This document shows, piece by piece, positions 33,733-43,246 of a DNA stretch of 64,000 nt. Origin of the DNA: Epilithonimonas zeae (lineage in GTDB: Bacteria > Bacteroidota > Bacteroidia > Flavobacteriales > Weeksellaceae); the NCBI RefSeq assembly GCF_900141765.1, contig NZ_FSRK01000002.1, positions 124,001 to 188,000 on the forward strand, written 5' to 3'. The notes under the pieces are model-generated. The model did no database searches and was not told where the DNA came from. It saw nothing but the letters and a program-made list of their open reading frames with translations. Position numbers and translations under genes: made by a program. Positions within the stretch are counted from its first letter, which is position 1. Each line of letters begins with the position of its first letter.

Positions 33733-34221
33733 ATGGATAATAAAAAATTTTCTGCAAAACTTGATCTTATTGGAATCAATCCGTTTGTATATGTTCCGGA
33801 AAATATTTTGGCCAAAATATTTGAAGTTTCTGGAAAAAACAAAAGTCCAATTTCCGTTAAAGGGAAAGTAAATGGTGTTGGCTTTACTCAAACTCTTGTG
33901 AAGTATTCCGGAGAATGGAGATTGTATATCAATTTGAAAATGCTTGAAAACTCACCCAAAAGAATTGGGGAAATTATTGAGGTTGAAATAGTATTTGACG
34001 AATCCGAAAGACTGGATCTTATTCACCCGAAATTGGAGAAAGCCATTTATGACAATCCCATTACCTCAAAAAACTTTGAAAATCTGAATCCTTCCCACAA
34101 AAAAGAATTGATTCGTTATATTAACAACTTAAAAACAGAAAAAAGTATTGACAATAATATTACAAAAATCATTCGTCATCTAAATGGTGAAATCACTTTT
34201 TTTGGAAGGAAAATCAAATAA
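33733..34221 (+). CDS. DUF1905 / YdeI-OmpD-associated family protein
   Basis: 162 aa. Residues 5-90 follow the DUF1905 pattern (FSAKLDLIGINPFVYVPENILAKIFEVSG, VKGKVNGVGFTQTLVKY, GEWRLYINLKMLENS, GEIIEVEIVFDESERL), a small beta-barrel. The C-terminal part, SKNFENLNPSHKKELIRYINNLKTEKSIDNNITKIIRHL, is the YdeI-like helical tail. Members are linked in the literature to bacteriocin or peptide resistance, but the mechanism is unknown. The gene sits between two identical terminator hairpins, so it is a self-contained unit. No other gene in the segment is related to it. Confidence 0.85.
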   Translation: MDNKKFSAKLDLIGINPFVYVPENILAKIFEVSGKNKSPISVKGKVNGVGFTQTLVKYSGEWRLYINLKMLENSPKRIGEIIEVEIVFDESERLDLIHPKLEKAIYDNPITSKNFENLNPSHKKELIRYINNLKTEKSIDNNITKIIRHLNGEITFFGRKIK

Positions 34222-34251
34222 AAAAATCCACAGAAAATTCTGTGGATTATA
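34221..34251 (+). terminator. Terminator, copy 2 of a duplicated 31-bp hairpin
   Basis: Identical over 31 bp to 33678-33708, overlapping the DUF1905 stop codon. It ends that gene and lies before the convergent lepA end. Confidence 0.8.
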
Positions 34252-34272
34252 TTTTAAAATGAATTCGGATAA

Positions 34273-36069
34273 TTAGTCATTTAGCTTCAAAACCGCCATA
34301 AATGCAGACTGTGGAACCTCAACTCTACCAATCTGCTTCATCTTTTTCTTACCTTCTTTTTGCTTTTCAAGAAGTTTACGTTTTCTGGAAATATCACCTC
34401 CATAACATTTTGCGGTAACGTCTTTTCTTAACGCTTTGATAGTTTCTCTCGCAATAACTTTTGTTCCGAGAGCTGCCTGAACCGCGATATCAAACTGCTG
34501 TCTCGGAATCAATTCACGAAGTTTTTCACACATTTTTTTACCAATGTGATAAGCGTTGGAATCGTGAATCAATGAAGATAAAGCATCTACCATATCTCCG
34601 TTGATTAGGATATCCATTTTTACCAACTTCGAAGCCCTAAATCCAATTGGATGATAATCGAAGGACGCATAACCTTTGGAAATAGATTTCAGTCTGTCAT
34701 AAAAATCGAAAACAACTTCAGCTAATGGCATATTAAAGATTAATTCAACTCTTTCAGAAGTCAAATAACTTTGGTTAACAATCTCTCCACGTTTTTCGAT
34801 ACAAAGTGTCATTACAGAACCTACGAAATCAGATTTTGTAATAATAGAAGCCTTAATAAAAGGTTCTTCCACACGATCCATTGTGGTTGGATCCATCATT
34901 TCGGAAGGGTTGTTGATTAATATTATATCTTCCGGATCTTTTTTGGTAAATCCGTGATAAGAAACGTTAGGAACTGTTGTGATTACATTCATATTGAATT
35001 CTCTGTCCAAACGTTCCTGAACAATTTCCATATGCAACATTCCCAAGAATCCGCAACGGAAACCAAAACCAAGCGCTGCAGAGCTTTCCGGTTCGAAAAC
35101 CAAAGAAGCATCATTCAGTCTTAATTTTTCTAATGAGAATCTTAATTCTTCAAAATCCTCAGAATCAATCGGATAAATACCCGCGAAAACCATTGGCTTT
35201 ACTTCCTCAAAACCTTCAATTGGTCCAGCAGCAGGTTTGTTAAAAGAAGTGATTGTATCTCCAACTTTTACTTCACGAGCATCTTTGATACCGGAAACCA
35301 AATAACCTACATCTCCACATTCAACTGACTTTTTTGGAACTTGTTTTAATTTTAAAGTTCCTACTTCATCAGCGCCATATTCTTTTCCTGTTGCGAAAAA
35401 TTTAATTTTCTCATTTTTAGTAATGCTTCCGTTAACAACTTTAAAATAAGCTTCAATTCCTCTAAACGGGTTGTAAACAGAATCAAAAATCAAAGCTTGA
35501 AGCGGCGCATCTGGATCTCCAACCGGCGCAGGAATTCTTTCAACAATTTGTTCCAGTAAATGATGAACACCTTCGCCTGTTTTTCCAGATACTCTCAAAA
35601 CATCCTCATATTCGCAACCGATAAGATTCATAATTTCGTCGGTTACTTCTTCAGGATTTGCAGAAGGAAGATCAATTTTATTCAGAATTGGAATAATCGT
35701 TAAATCATTTTCCAAAGCCAAATATAAATTACTAATTGTCTGTGCCTGGATACTTTGTGCCGCATCAACAATCAAAAGTGCTCCTTCGCAAGCTGCGATA
35801 GAACGGGAAACTTCGTAAGAAAAGTCCACGTGTCCTGGTGTATCAATTAGATTAAGAACAAATTTTTCTCCTTTATATTCGTAATCCATTTGGATTGCGT
35901 GAGACTTGATTGTGATTCCACGTTCTTTCTCAAGATCCATATCGTCCAAGGTTTGCGACTGCAATTCCCTTTGACTAACAGTATTTGTATATTCTAAAAG
36001 ACGATCTGCCAATGTACTCTTACCGTGGTCGATATGTGCAATGATGCAGAAATTCCTGATATTTTTCAT
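34273..36069 (-). CDS. lepA: Elongation factor 4 (LepA)
   Basis: 598 aa, full length. The GTPase back-translocates or remodels stalled ribosomes. Motifs: G1 [16 protein letters not shown], switch I with [13 protein letters not shown]3 DTPGHVDF, G4 NKIDLPSA, then domains 2-5. The LepA-specific C-terminal domain ends [25 protein letters not shown]. It stands alone, and a -7 box TATTTTTG lies 20 nt before the ATG. Confidence 0.96.
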   Translation of the reverse strand: MKNIRNFCIIAHIDHGKSTLADRLLEYTNTVSQRELQSQTLDDMDLEKERGITIKSHAIQMDYEYKGEKFVLNLIDTPGHVDFSYEVSRSIAACEGALLIVDAAQSIQAQTISNLYLALENDLTIIPILNKIDLPSANPEEVTDEIMNLIGCEYEDVLRVSGKTGEGVHHLLEQIVERIPAPVGDPDAPLQALIFDSVYNPFRGIEAYFKVVNGSITKNEKIKFFATGKEYGADEVGTLKLKQVPKKSVECGDVGYLVSGIKDAREVKVGDTITSFNKPAAGPIEGFEEVKPMVFAGIYPIDSEDFEELRFSLEKLRLNDASLVFEPESSAALGFGFRCGFLGMLHMEIVQERLDREFNMNVITTVPNVSYHGFTKKDPEDIILINNPSEMMDPTTMDRVEEPFIKASIITKSDFVGSVMTLCIEKRGEIVNQSYLTSERVELIFNMPLAEVVFDFYDRLKSISKGYASFDYHPIGFRASKLVKMDILINGDMVDALSSLIHDSNAYHIGKKMCEKLRELIPRQQFDIAVQAALGTKVIARETIKALRKDVTAKCYGGDISRKRKLLEKQKEGKKKMKQIGRVEVPQSAFMAVLKLND

Positions 36070-36088
36070 TTAAAATCCTTGTAATTTG

Positions 36089-36096
36089 CAAAAATA
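36089..36096 (-). promoter_or_regulatory. -7 promoter box of lepA
   Basis: TATTTTTG on the minus strand, 19 nt before the lepA ATG. No good -33 box was found. Confidence 0.45.
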
Positions 36097-36230
36097 CATT
36101 ATTTATTAATAGTCTAAAAATTAGAATCACAATTGACACCAAAGTTTCTGAATATGGGAGGGATTATTAAATAATTTTGAACGAAAAACGTTAATCTTTC
36201 ATAAAAAAAAAGTTTTGGGAAAAAAAGTTT

Positions 36231-36238
36231 TATTTTTG
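36231..36238 (+). promoter_or_regulatory. -7 promoter box of the bamD operon
   Basis: TATTTTTG, about 45 nt before the bamD ATG. TTG at 36215-36217 is only 13 bp upstream, so only the -7 box is trusted. Confidence 0.45.
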
Positions 36239-36283
36239 CAAATTAATTAGAATCAAGTAAGCAGATTTATTCTGTGCGGAATT

Positions 36284-37276
36284 ATGAAGAAATATATCAG
36301 TTTAGTAGTATTATCTATGTTTTTGCTGTCTTGCAAAACTGAAATGGATCAGGCGATGAAGAGTGCCGACAAAGATTTTATCTTAAAAGTTGCAAACGAA
36401 AAATTTGCGAAAAAAAAGTGGGCAGATGCTTTAGCTTTATATGACAGATTACCAAACCTTGTGGCAGGAACGGATGATGCTCCAAACGTGGTTTTCAACT
36501 CTGCATATGCCAATTATTATGACAAAAACTACAGATTAGCGGCTAATCAATTCAAAAATTTTGCTATAAGTTTCCCTCAGGATCCTAGAAAAGAAGAAGC
36601 GGCTTACTTATCTGCACTTTGTTATTATGAAGGATCTTTACAGTATAACTTAGATCAAAGTAATACCGAATCTGCCATTACAGAATTACAAGGTTTCATT
36701 AATGACTATCCGGATTCTGAACGTTCCAAAAACATCAATCAACTAATTGATGAGCTAAGCTATAAATTGGAATTCAAAGCGTTTGAAAATGCTAAACAGT
36801 ATTTCAAAATGGGAGAATACAAAGCAGCTTCTGTAGCGTTCGAAAATGTTTTGGAAGATTTCCCGGCGACAAAATTGAAATCAAAAATTTATGATATTTC
36901 TTTAAAATCTAAATATGAATTGGCTATCAACTCCATCTATGATTTGAAAAAAGAAAGATTGGATGCTGCTGCTGCTTATGCAAAAAGAGTAAGCACAGAG
37001 TTTCCTAACTCAGAATATTCTAAAACTGCAGATGATCTTTACACAAAATTGGAAAATGAAAAAGTAAAATTCGCTAAACTCCAAGAAGAAGTAGAAAAAA
37101 GAAAAGCAGAATATGAAGCTAGAGTAAAAAATGCTGAGGCTAAAGAAAACGAGAAAAAAGATCTGGCACAGGAGAAAAACCAGCTAGAAATGCAGAAGGC
37201 TGCAGAGCAGACAAGAAGAGACAGTGCAAAGATCAATTCGCCTGAGCCTCAAGCTACTTTTAAGTTTAAAAGATAA
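36284..37276 (+). CDS. bamD: Outer-membrane assembly lipoprotein BamD
   Basis: 330 aa. The signal SLVVLSMFLLSCKTE has a lipobox Cys (C17). The TPR-like repeats follow: FAKKKWADALALYDRLP, KNYRLAANQFKNFAISFPQDPRKEEAAYLSALCYYEGS, and GEYKAASVAFENVLEDFPATKLK. From about residue 260 a long charged coiled coil (KLQEEVEKRKAEYEARVKNAEAKENEK) extends beyond the E. coli length of about 245 aa. BamD is part of the BAM complex that folds beta-barrels into the outer membrane. It starts the bamD-rpoZ pair. Confidence 0.9.
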   Translation: MKKYISLVVLSMFLLSCKTEMDQAMKSADKDFILKVANEKFAKKKWADALALYDRLPNLVAGTDDAPNVVFNSAYANYYDKNYRLAANQFKNFAISFPQDPRKEEAAYLSALCYYEGSLQYNLDQSNTESAITELQGFINDYPDSERSKNINQLIDELSYKLEFKAFENAKQYFKMGEYKAASVAFENVLEDFPATKLKSKIYDISLKSKYELAINSIYDLKKERLDAAAAYAKRVSTEFPNSEYSKTADDLYTKLENEKVKFAKLQEEVEKRKAEYEARVKNAEAKENEKKDLAQEKNQLEMQKAAEQTRRDSAKINSPEPQATFKFKR

Positions 37277-37280
37277 TTAC

Positions 37281-37288
37281 TATATTTG
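37281..37288 (+). promoter_or_regulatory. -7 promoter box of rpoZ
   Basis: TATATTTG, 26 nt before the rpoZ ATG, just after the bamD stop. It may give rpoZ its own transcript. No -33 box was seen. Confidence 0.4.
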
Positions 37289-37314
37289 CATTCTCAAAAA
37301 TATTTCCAGTCCAA

Positions 37315-37638
37315 ATGAGTATTAAAGATACAAAAGCTGAAGTAAGTACAATTACTTACGACAAAGATAAAATCGAAGAAAAAGTAGGTAGCATCTATGA
37401 GGCTATCGTAATCATGGGTAAAAGAGCAGAGCAAATCAATGCTGAGATCCGTTCTGAACTTCATGGAAAATTGGATGAGTTTGCTGTTCACAACTCTACT
37501 TTGGAAGAAGTTTTTGAAAACAGAGAACAAATCGAAATCTCTAAACATTACGAAAAACTTCCAAAACCAACGTCTATCGCGTTGAGAGAATGGCTGGATG
37601 ACGAAATCTACTTCAGAAAAACTGAAGAAAAGAAATAA
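37315..37638 (+). CDS. rpoZ: RNA polymerase omega subunit (Bacteroidetes type)
   Basis: 107 aa. The central block VGSIYEAIVIMGKRAEQINAEIRSELHGKL aligns to omega (the KRA/Q and helix), and YEKLPKPTSIALREWLDDEIYFR is the C-terminal block shared in the phylum. Omega helps assemble and stabilise RNA polymerase. Its place between bamD and coaBC is the conserved flavobacterial order. A strong hairpin terminator follows within 25 bp of the stop. Confidence 0.85.
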   Translation: MSIKDTKAEVSTITYDKDKIEEKVGSIYEAIVIMGKRAEQINAEIRSELHGKLDEFAVHNSTLEEVFENREQIEISKHYEKLPKPTSIALREWLDDEIYFRKTEEKK

Positions 37639-37658
37639 TCTTTCAGATTAAAGATATC

Positions 37659-37695
37659 AAAACCGTCTCGTATAATTATGCGAGACGGTTTTTTT
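37659..37695 (+). terminator. Terminator after rpoZ
   Basis: Perfect 12-bp stem AAAACCGTCTCG / CGAGACGGTTTT with loop TATAATTATG, then a T run. Confidence 0.9.
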
Positions 37696-37740
37696 GTTAA
37701 TAAAATTATTAATACTTTCGTTAATAAAAATCAAAGCAAA

Positions 37741-38934
37741 ATGAGCTTGCAAGGCAAAAAACTGATTCTTGGGATTACCGGCGGAATTGCTGCTTACAAA
37801 ATGAATTATCTCGTTCGGGATTTTGTAAAAGCTGGCGCAAAAGTCAAAGTTATTATGACTAAATCTGCAGAAGATTTCGTTTCACCATTGACTTTTTCTA
37901 CGCTTTCAAAAAATAAAGTTTACACCGATTTTTATGATGACAACAAAACCTGGAACAACCACGTTGAGTTGGCACTTTGGGCAGATCTGATTTTGATTGC
38001 ACCTTGCACGGCTAATACTTTAGCAAAAATAACCAATGGACTTTGTGACAATTTTCTGATGGCAGTTTATATGTCTGCAAAATGTCCTGTAGTCATAGCG
38101 CCGGCAATGGATTTGGATATGTATGTACATCCTACGGTGACGAAAAATCTACAAACTGCCGAAAGCTTTGGTCATCAAATTATTCCTGCAGAATTTGGGG
38201 AATTGGCAAGTGGACTTGTTGGACAAGGGCGATTAGCAGAACCTGAAACCATTTTCAAATTTGTTGAAAGTCAATTTTCTGATTCCGAGAAAAAATTAAC
38301 TGGAAAAAGATTCTTGATCACTGCTGGTCCAACTTACGAAAACATTGATCCGGTAAGATTTATCGGAAATCATTCTTCAGGGAAAATGGGATTTGATTTG
38401 GCAAAAGAAGCGGCGAAAAGAGGCGCAGAAGTCATTCTAATTTCCGGACCATCTTCTCAGAAAGTGGATGATAAGAATATTACACTTCACAGAGTAACTT
38501 CGGCACAGGAAATGTTTGATGAAGTTTTCAAATATTACGAAAATACAGATGTAGCCATAATGAGTGCTGCAGTCGCTGATTATACTCCGAAAGTTAAAGC
38601 CACAGAAAAAATCAAGAAAAACGACAACGAATTAACGATAGAACTGGTTAAAAACAAAGACATTCTCAGAACAATGGGCGAACAAAAAAAGAATCAATTT
38701 TTGGTTGGCTTTGCTTTGGAAACTCAGAATGAAGAAGAAAATGCCAAAGGAAAATTAGTCAAAAAAAATCTGGACTTGATTGTTCTTAACTCTCTTCGGG
38801 ATGAAGGTGCAGGCTTTGCGAATGCTACCAACAAAGTCAAATTTTTTACACCAACCGAGGAACAATCTTTTTCCTTAAAATCAAAAGAAGATGTAGCAAA
38901 AGACATCCTGAATTTTATTGAACAGAAATTGTAA
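37741..38934 (+). CDS. coaBC: Bifunctional phosphopantothenoylcysteine decarboxylase/synthase CoaBC
   Basis: 397 aa from ATG 37741 (MSLQGKKLILGITGGIAAY); the upstream in-frame ATG at 37678 is inside the rpoZ terminator. The N-terminal half is the FMN-dependent decarboxylase CoaC (GITGGIAAYK, the catalytic His in NNHVELALWADL, and PAMDLDMYVHPT as the active-site loop). The C-terminal half is the CTP-dependent ligase CoaB (RFLITAGPTYENIDPVRFIGNHSSGKMG, MSAAVADYTP, KIKKND). With coaX it covers two steps toward coenzyme A. It follows the rpoZ terminator, so it starts anew. Confidence 0.95.
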   Translation: MSLQGKKLILGITGGIAAYKMNYLVRDFVKAGAKVKVIMTKSAEDFVSPLTFSTLSKNKVYTDFYDDNKTWNNHVELALWADLILIAPCTANTLAKITNGLCDNFLMAVYMSAKCPVVIAPAMDLDMYVHPTVTKNLQTAESFGHQIIPAEFGELASGLVGQGRLAEPETIFKFVESQFSDSEKKLTGKRFLITAGPTYENIDPVRFIGNHSSGKMGFDLAKEAAKRGAEVILISGPSSQKVDDKNITLHRVTSAQEMFDEVFKYYENTDVAIMSAAVADYTPKVKATEKIKKNDNELTIELVKNKDILRTMGEQKKNQFLVGFALETQNEEENAKGKLVKKNLDLIVLNSLRDEGAGFANATNKVKFFTPTEEQSFSLKSKEDVAKDILNFIEQKL

Positions 38935-39020
38935 GAAAGTCCCGAGTTTTTCGTTATTATTTTATCCTTGTTTCAGATTATTTTCTTTGACAAAGATTGC
39001 TTATTTTTACAAACCTATTT

Positions 39021-39932
39021 ATGAGAATGAAAAAACTACTTTATATAATTTGTGCTTTATTTTTTGCCCAAACGGCTTACTCACAAGAGCTTTTAGCAAC
39101 AGTACAAATCAACAACCAACAAATCGCAGGAAGTAACACGCAGGTTTTCAGAACACTGGAAAAATCATTGCGTGACTTCATCAATAATACAAGCTGGACG
39201 GGGAAAAAACTTCAGAACTTCGAAAAAATCAAATGTAATTTTGCAGTGGTTATTTCCGAACGTCCTTCCAACAACAGCTTCAAAGGTTCTATTGTGGTTC
39301 AGGCAACCAGACCTGTTTTCAATTCTCAATATGAAACCCCTTTGATGAACATTAATGATACTAATTTTACTTTCGAGTATAATGAAAATGAGAATCTAGT
39401 ATTTAACGAGAGACAATTTTCAGGAAAAAACCTCATCGACGTTATTAGTTTTTACATTTATGTAATCCTTGGTTATGATGGTGACAGCTACCAATTGAAA
39501 GGCGGACAAGCAGCGTTTGACAAAGCCTTCAAAATTGCACAAAACTCGCAGAATCAAAACTATGACGGATGGAATCAGATAGAAAGCCAAAGAAACAGAG
39601 GCTCTTTAATTTCCGGACTTCAAAACGAAAATACATCTACATTAAGAACAGTTTATTATAGCTATCACAGATCAGGTTTGGATAATTTGGCAAAACAGGA
39701 TCAGAATCCAGCTAAAAAAATCATTGCAGAATCTTTGATGCAACTGAAGTTTTATGAAAATAATTTCCAGATGAATTATCCGTTCAGTGTTTTTCTGGAA
39801 ACCAAAAGCACAGAGATTTTCAACATTTTCAACAGTGGACCTAATACTTCTGTGAATATCAGCGAACTGAAAACGTTGATGAGTACATTCTCTCCGAAAG
39901 ACATTGATACCAAATGGGATAAATGGAAATAA
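39021..39932 (+). CDS. DUF4835 family secreted protein
   Basis: About 303 aa from MRMKKLLYIICALFFAQTAYSQ, a signal peptide. A TTG at 38997 extends it by 8 codons and is not preferred, since the signal begins later. The mature part opens ELLATVQINNQQIAGSNTQVFRTLEKSLRDFINNTSW, typical of the Bacteroidota-specific DUF4835 family that lies between coaBC and recN. No function is known for the family. It is transcribed with coaBC after a gap of 86 bp and with recN after a short inverted-repeat spacer. Confidence 0.85.
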   Translation: MRMKKLLYIICALFFAQTAYSQELLATVQINNQQIAGSNTQVFRTLEKSLRDFINNTSWTGKKLQNFEKIKCNFAVVISERPSNNSFKGSIVVQATRPVFNSQYETPLMNINDTNFTFEYNENENLVFNERQFSGKNLIDVISFYIYVILGYDGDSYQLKGGQAAFDKAFKIAQNSQNQNYDGWNQIESQRNRGSLISGLQNENTSTLRTVYYSYHRSGLDNLAKQDQNPAKKIIAESLMQLKFYENNFQMNYPFSVFLETKSTEIFNIFNSGPNTSVNISELKTLMSTFSPKDIDTKWDKWK

Positions 39933-39962
39933 TTATTAATTAATAATCGACAATTAATAATT
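39931..39962. repeat. Inverted repeat between the DUF4835 gene and recN
   Basis: Perfect 11-bp arms AATTATTAATT (39931-39941) and AATTAATAATT (39952-39962), loop AATAATCGAC, directly before the recN ATG. It could mask the recN start in the RNA. Confidence 0.5.
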
Positions 39963-39967
39963 AAAAA

Positions 39968-41617
39968 ATGCTTTCTAGAATTTTTATTCAAAATTTTGCT
40001 CTAATCGATAAATTAGAAATCGATTTAAAAAACGGATTACAAGTCATCACCGGAGAAACTGGTGCCGGAAAATCTATTATTCTTGGCGCACTCCGATTGA
40101 TAATGGGCGAAAGAGCCGACGTGAAGTCTTTTGCTAAATCTGATGCCAAAAGTATTGTAGAAACCGAGTTCCGAATCACTGAAAACTTCAAAGATTTTTT
40201 TGAAGAAAATGATCTGGATTATGAAGAGCAATCCATCATCCGAAGAGAGATTCTGCCAAACGGAAAATCACGCGCTTTTATAAATGACGTTCCTGTAACA
40301 CTTGATATTCTGAAAGAATTGTCATCAAAACTGATAGACATCCATTCTCAATTCGAAACTTCTAATCTTTTTACAGAACAATTTCAATTCAGAATTCTGG
40401 ACGGATTGGCAAAAAATAAAACGTTATTAACTGATTATCAAAGTCAATATTTCGGTTATCAAAATACAAAACGAGAAATTGAGCAACTGAAATCTGCACT
40501 GGCTGAGAATAATAAGGAATCTGATTATAAAAACTTTTTGCTTGCGGAATTAGAAGAAGCCCAACTTGAAAATATTGATTTTGAGGAATTGCAAAATCAG
40601 CTGAATACTCAGGAAAATGCAGAACAAATCAGTGAGCAACTTTCTCAAAGCCTTTCAAAACTGAATCAGGAAGATTTTGGAATTTTGACAAGCTTGTTTG
40701 ATGTTAAAAATAAGATGCAGAAACTCTCTGAATTATCTTCTGAATATGAAGAAATCAGCAAACGTTTGGAAGCGTCTTATCTTGAACTAAAGGATATTAA
40801 TTCCGAAATAGAATCCAAAGCTGAAAATCTCGAGATAGATCCAGCTTTGCTTCAACAATTGTTGACATCCGTTAATAAAATCAATGCATTATTTCTGAAA
40901 CATCAGGTTGATAGTGTTGAAAATTTACTTAAGATAAAAGAAGAATTATCTTCCAGTCAAAGTTCACTAGAAACAATTGAAATTCAAATCGAAGAAAAAG
41001 AAAATCAACTTAAACTCATCGAAATTCAACTGGCTTCTCTGAGTAAAAAACTCTCTGAAAACCGAACTAAGTTTTCCGGCAATTTAGAAAATAAAGCCAA
41101 AGAAATCTTCGCTCAATTAGGTTTGGAAAAAGCCATTTTAAAGATTGATTTGTCTGATTCAGCGACTTACAATCTTCACGGAAAAAATAATATCCAGATT
41201 TTGTTTCAGGCCAATTCCGGTTTTCCTTTGAAACCTATTCAAGGTGCTGTTTCTGGCGGAGAACGTTCCAGAGTAATGCTTGCCATCAAAAAGATAATGG
41301 CTGAGAATAATGCGCTTCCAACGTTAATCCTTGATGAAATTGACACTGGTGTTTCCGGAAGAATTGCCGAAGAAATGGGAAAACTGATGAAGGAAATGTC
41401 ACAGGATCTGCAACTCATCGTCATTACGCATCTTGCGCAAGTTGCAGCCAAAGGAAATGAGAATTACAAAGTGGTGAAATTTGATGAAAATGCGGTAACC
41501 AAAACTACGATTGTAAAACTTTCAGAAGACGAAAAACTGAATGAAATTGCACAGTTGATTTCCGGTTCTAAGATTACCGAAGCAGCAATTTCTCAAGCTA
41601 AAGAATTGATTGGATAA
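39968..41617 (+). CDS. recN: DNA repair protein RecN
   Basis: 549 aa SMC-like ATPase. The Walker A is ITGETGAGKSII (residues 28-39). A long coiled coil spans about 150-360. The ABC signature is VSGGERSRVMLAIKKIMA and the Walker B is LILDEIDTGVSG. RecN gathers broken DNA ends for recombinational repair. It is the last gene of the bamD to recN stretch. Its stop at 41617 is 1 bp from the stop of the convergent GH3-family gene at 41619, so there is no room for a terminator. Confidence 0.95.
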   Translation: MLSRIFIQNFALIDKLEIDLKNGLQVITGETGAGKSIILGALRLIMGERADVKSFAKSDAKSIVETEFRITENFKDFFEENDLDYEEQSIIRREILPNGKSRAFINDVPVTLDILKELSSKLIDIHSQFETSNLFTEQFQFRILDGLAKNKTLLTDYQSQYFGYQNTKREIEQLKSALAENNKESDYKNFLLAELEEAQLENIDFEELQNQLNTQENAEQISEQLSQSLSKLNQEDFGILTSLFDVKNKMQKLSELSSEYEEISKRLEASYLELKDINSEIESKAENLEIDPALLQQLLTSVNKINALFLKHQVDSVENLLKIKEELSSSQSSLETIEIQIEEKENQLKLIEIQLASLSKKLSENRTKFSGNLENKAKEIFAQLGLEKAILKIDLSDSATYNLHGKNNIQILFQANSGFPLKPIQGAVSGGERSRVMLAIKKIMAENNALPTLILDEIDTGVSGRIAEEMGKLMKEMSQDLQLIVITHLAQVAAKGNENYKVVKFDENAVTKTTIVKLSEDEKLNEIAQLISGSKITEAAISQAKELIG

Positions 41618-41618
41618 T

Positions 41619-43136
41619 TTATTGCTGATTAAGCTCTAATAAAGGATCTATATATTCTCTATCGTTGCTTAATCTTGGAACTTTATTTTGTCCACCTAAT
41701 TTTCCGCGACTTGCCATCCATTCATAAAACAGATTAGGTTTTGCAGAGTGAATGATAGGTTTTCTCAACGTAATATCATTGTAACGTTTCGCCTCGTAAT
41801 CGGAATTCAAGGTTTTTAATGTTTGATCAAATACGTTGGTAAATTCATCAATACAGCTTGGCTGTTTGGTAAATTCGAAAATCCATTCGTGGCAACCTTT
41901 GCTATTGTTGGTCATAAAAACCGGAGCGCCAGTATAGTCAGAAATACTCGCATTGAGGTTCTCACAAGCTATCTTAAGAGCCGTTTCTACATTATCAATC
42001 ATCAATTCCTCTCCAAAAGCATTGATGTAATGTTTGGTTCTGCCGGAAACTTTGATTCTGTAAGGTTTGATGGATGTAAACTTCACAGTATCACCAATCA
42101 AATAACGCCAAAGCCCGCCGTTGGTTGTGATGACAACAGCGTAGTTTTTATTTATCTCTACTTCAGAAATTGGAATAGCGTTTCTACTCCCTGAGTAATA
42201 CTCATCCATCGGAATGAACTCGTAGAAGATTCCGTAGTCTAACATCAGCAACATCTCATCGCTCCCAGCCTGATCTTGTATTCCAAAAAAACCTTCTGAA
42301 GCATTATAGATCTCATAATACCGAATATCTTTCCCAATGATATCCTTGTATTGATTCTTGTATGGTTTAAAACTAATTCCGCCGTGGAAGAACACTTCCA
42401 AATTAGGCCAAAGTTCTCCGATGTTATTTTTGCCTGTTTCTTGCAATGTTCTTTGTAAAAGCACCATCATCCAGCTTGGAACGCCCGTCAAACTCCCGAC
42501 ATCTTCATTTTTCACTTCACCAATGATTGCTTTCATCTTGCTTTCCCATTCGGACATCAAAGACGTTTTTTTACTCGGTGTATTGATAATCTCAACCCAA
42601 AAAGGAAGATTTTCAATGAGAATAGCAGACAAATCCCCAAATTTCGTATTGAAGTCCTGATAGATCTCCGCACTTCCACCCAATCTAAGATTTTTGTGTT
42701 GGAACAGTTCACTTTCAGGATGATTGTTCACATAAAGTGCCACCATATCTTTCCCAGCCTTGTAATGACAGTCCTCAAGACTCTCTGTAGTAATTGGAAT
42801 GTATTTACTTTTGGCATTGGTTGTTCCGGAAGATTTTGCAAACTGCTTTATCACGCCGGGCCAGAAAACATCTTTGTGTCCTTGCCTTGCTCTTTCTATA
42901 TAAGGTTCAAAATCCTCATAACAAACAATCGGGACTTTTTTCTGAAAATCTTTATAATTGGCAATGGTACTGAAGCCATACTTCTGCCCATATTCTGTTT
43001 CTTCTGCATGGAAAAGCTGAGAAAACAAAAGACCTTCCTGTGTTTCCACGGGATACTTTATAAAATGTTCAATCTGATCCATCCTTTGAAGAATAAACCA
43101 ATTGACTACTGAATTAAAAAGTGCTTTCGTTGCCAT
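41619..43136 (-). CDS. GH3-family acyl-acid-amido-synthetase-like protein
   Basis: 505 aa. Matches the GH3 (auxin-responsive promoter) family of adenylate-forming enzymes: FAKSSGTTNAKSKYIPIT (residues 105-122) is the ATP-binding loop. Also seen are PSWMMVLLQRTL, YNASEGFFGIQDQ, and YAVVITTNGGLWRYLIGDTVKFTSIKPYRIKVSGRTKHYINAFGEEL. Plant GH3 enzymes join amino acids to hormones, while bacterial homologues have no fixed substrate. It is monocistronic, has a -7 box 7 nt before the ATG, and meets recN tail-to-tail. The bacterial role is unknown. Confidence 0.9.
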   Translation of the reverse strand: MATKALFNSVVNWFILQRMDQIEHFIKYPVETQEGLLFSQLFHAEETEYGQKYGFSTIANYKDFQKKVPIVCYEDFEPYIERARQGHKDVFWPGVIKQFAKSSGTTNAKSKYIPITTESLEDCHYKAGKDMVALYVNNHPESELFQHKNLRLGGSAEIYQDFNTKFGDLSAILIENLPFWVEIINTPSKKTSLMSEWESKMKAIIGEVKNEDVGSLTGVPSWMMVLLQRTLQETGKNNIGELWPNLEVFFHGGISFKPYKNQYKDIIGKDIRYYEIYNASEGFFGIQDQAGSDEMLLMLDYGIFYEFIPMDEYYSGSRNAIPISEVEINKNYAVVITTNGGLWRYLIGDTVKFTSIKPYRIKVSGRTKHYINAFGEELMIDNVETALKIACENLNASISDYTGAPVFMTNNSKGCHEWIFEFTKQPSCIDEFTNVFDQTLKTLNSDYEAKRYNDITLRKPIIHSAKPNLFYEWMASRGKLGGQNKVPRLSNDREYIDPLLELNQQ

Positions 43137-43142
43137 TCTTCA

Positions 43143-43150
43143 CAAATATA
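43143..43150 (-). promoter_or_regulatory. -7 promoter box of the GH3-family gene
   Basis: TATATTTG on the minus strand, 6 nt before the ATG at 43136, which would leave a very short leader. No -33 box was seen. Confidence 0.35.
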
Positions 43151-43190
43151 ATAAATTTTGAGAATGAAAATACTTTGTTTAAAGAAAACA

Positions 43191-43222
43191 AAAAAGCCAT
43201 AGAAATTTTCTACGGCTTTTAT
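43191..43222 (-). terminator. Terminator of the L25 gene
   Basis: Stem AAAAGCC-TAGAA / TTCTA-GGCTTTT with one A-C mismatch, lying between the rplY stop and the GH3 start. A/T runs flank it. Confidence 0.75.
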
Positions 43223-43246
43223 ATTTTATAATAATTAATTTAATTA

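Noticed and set aside
37678-37740. N-terminal extension of coaBC
   Set aside because: The ATG at 37678 lies in the rpoZ terminator hairpin, and homologues start near MSLQGKK.
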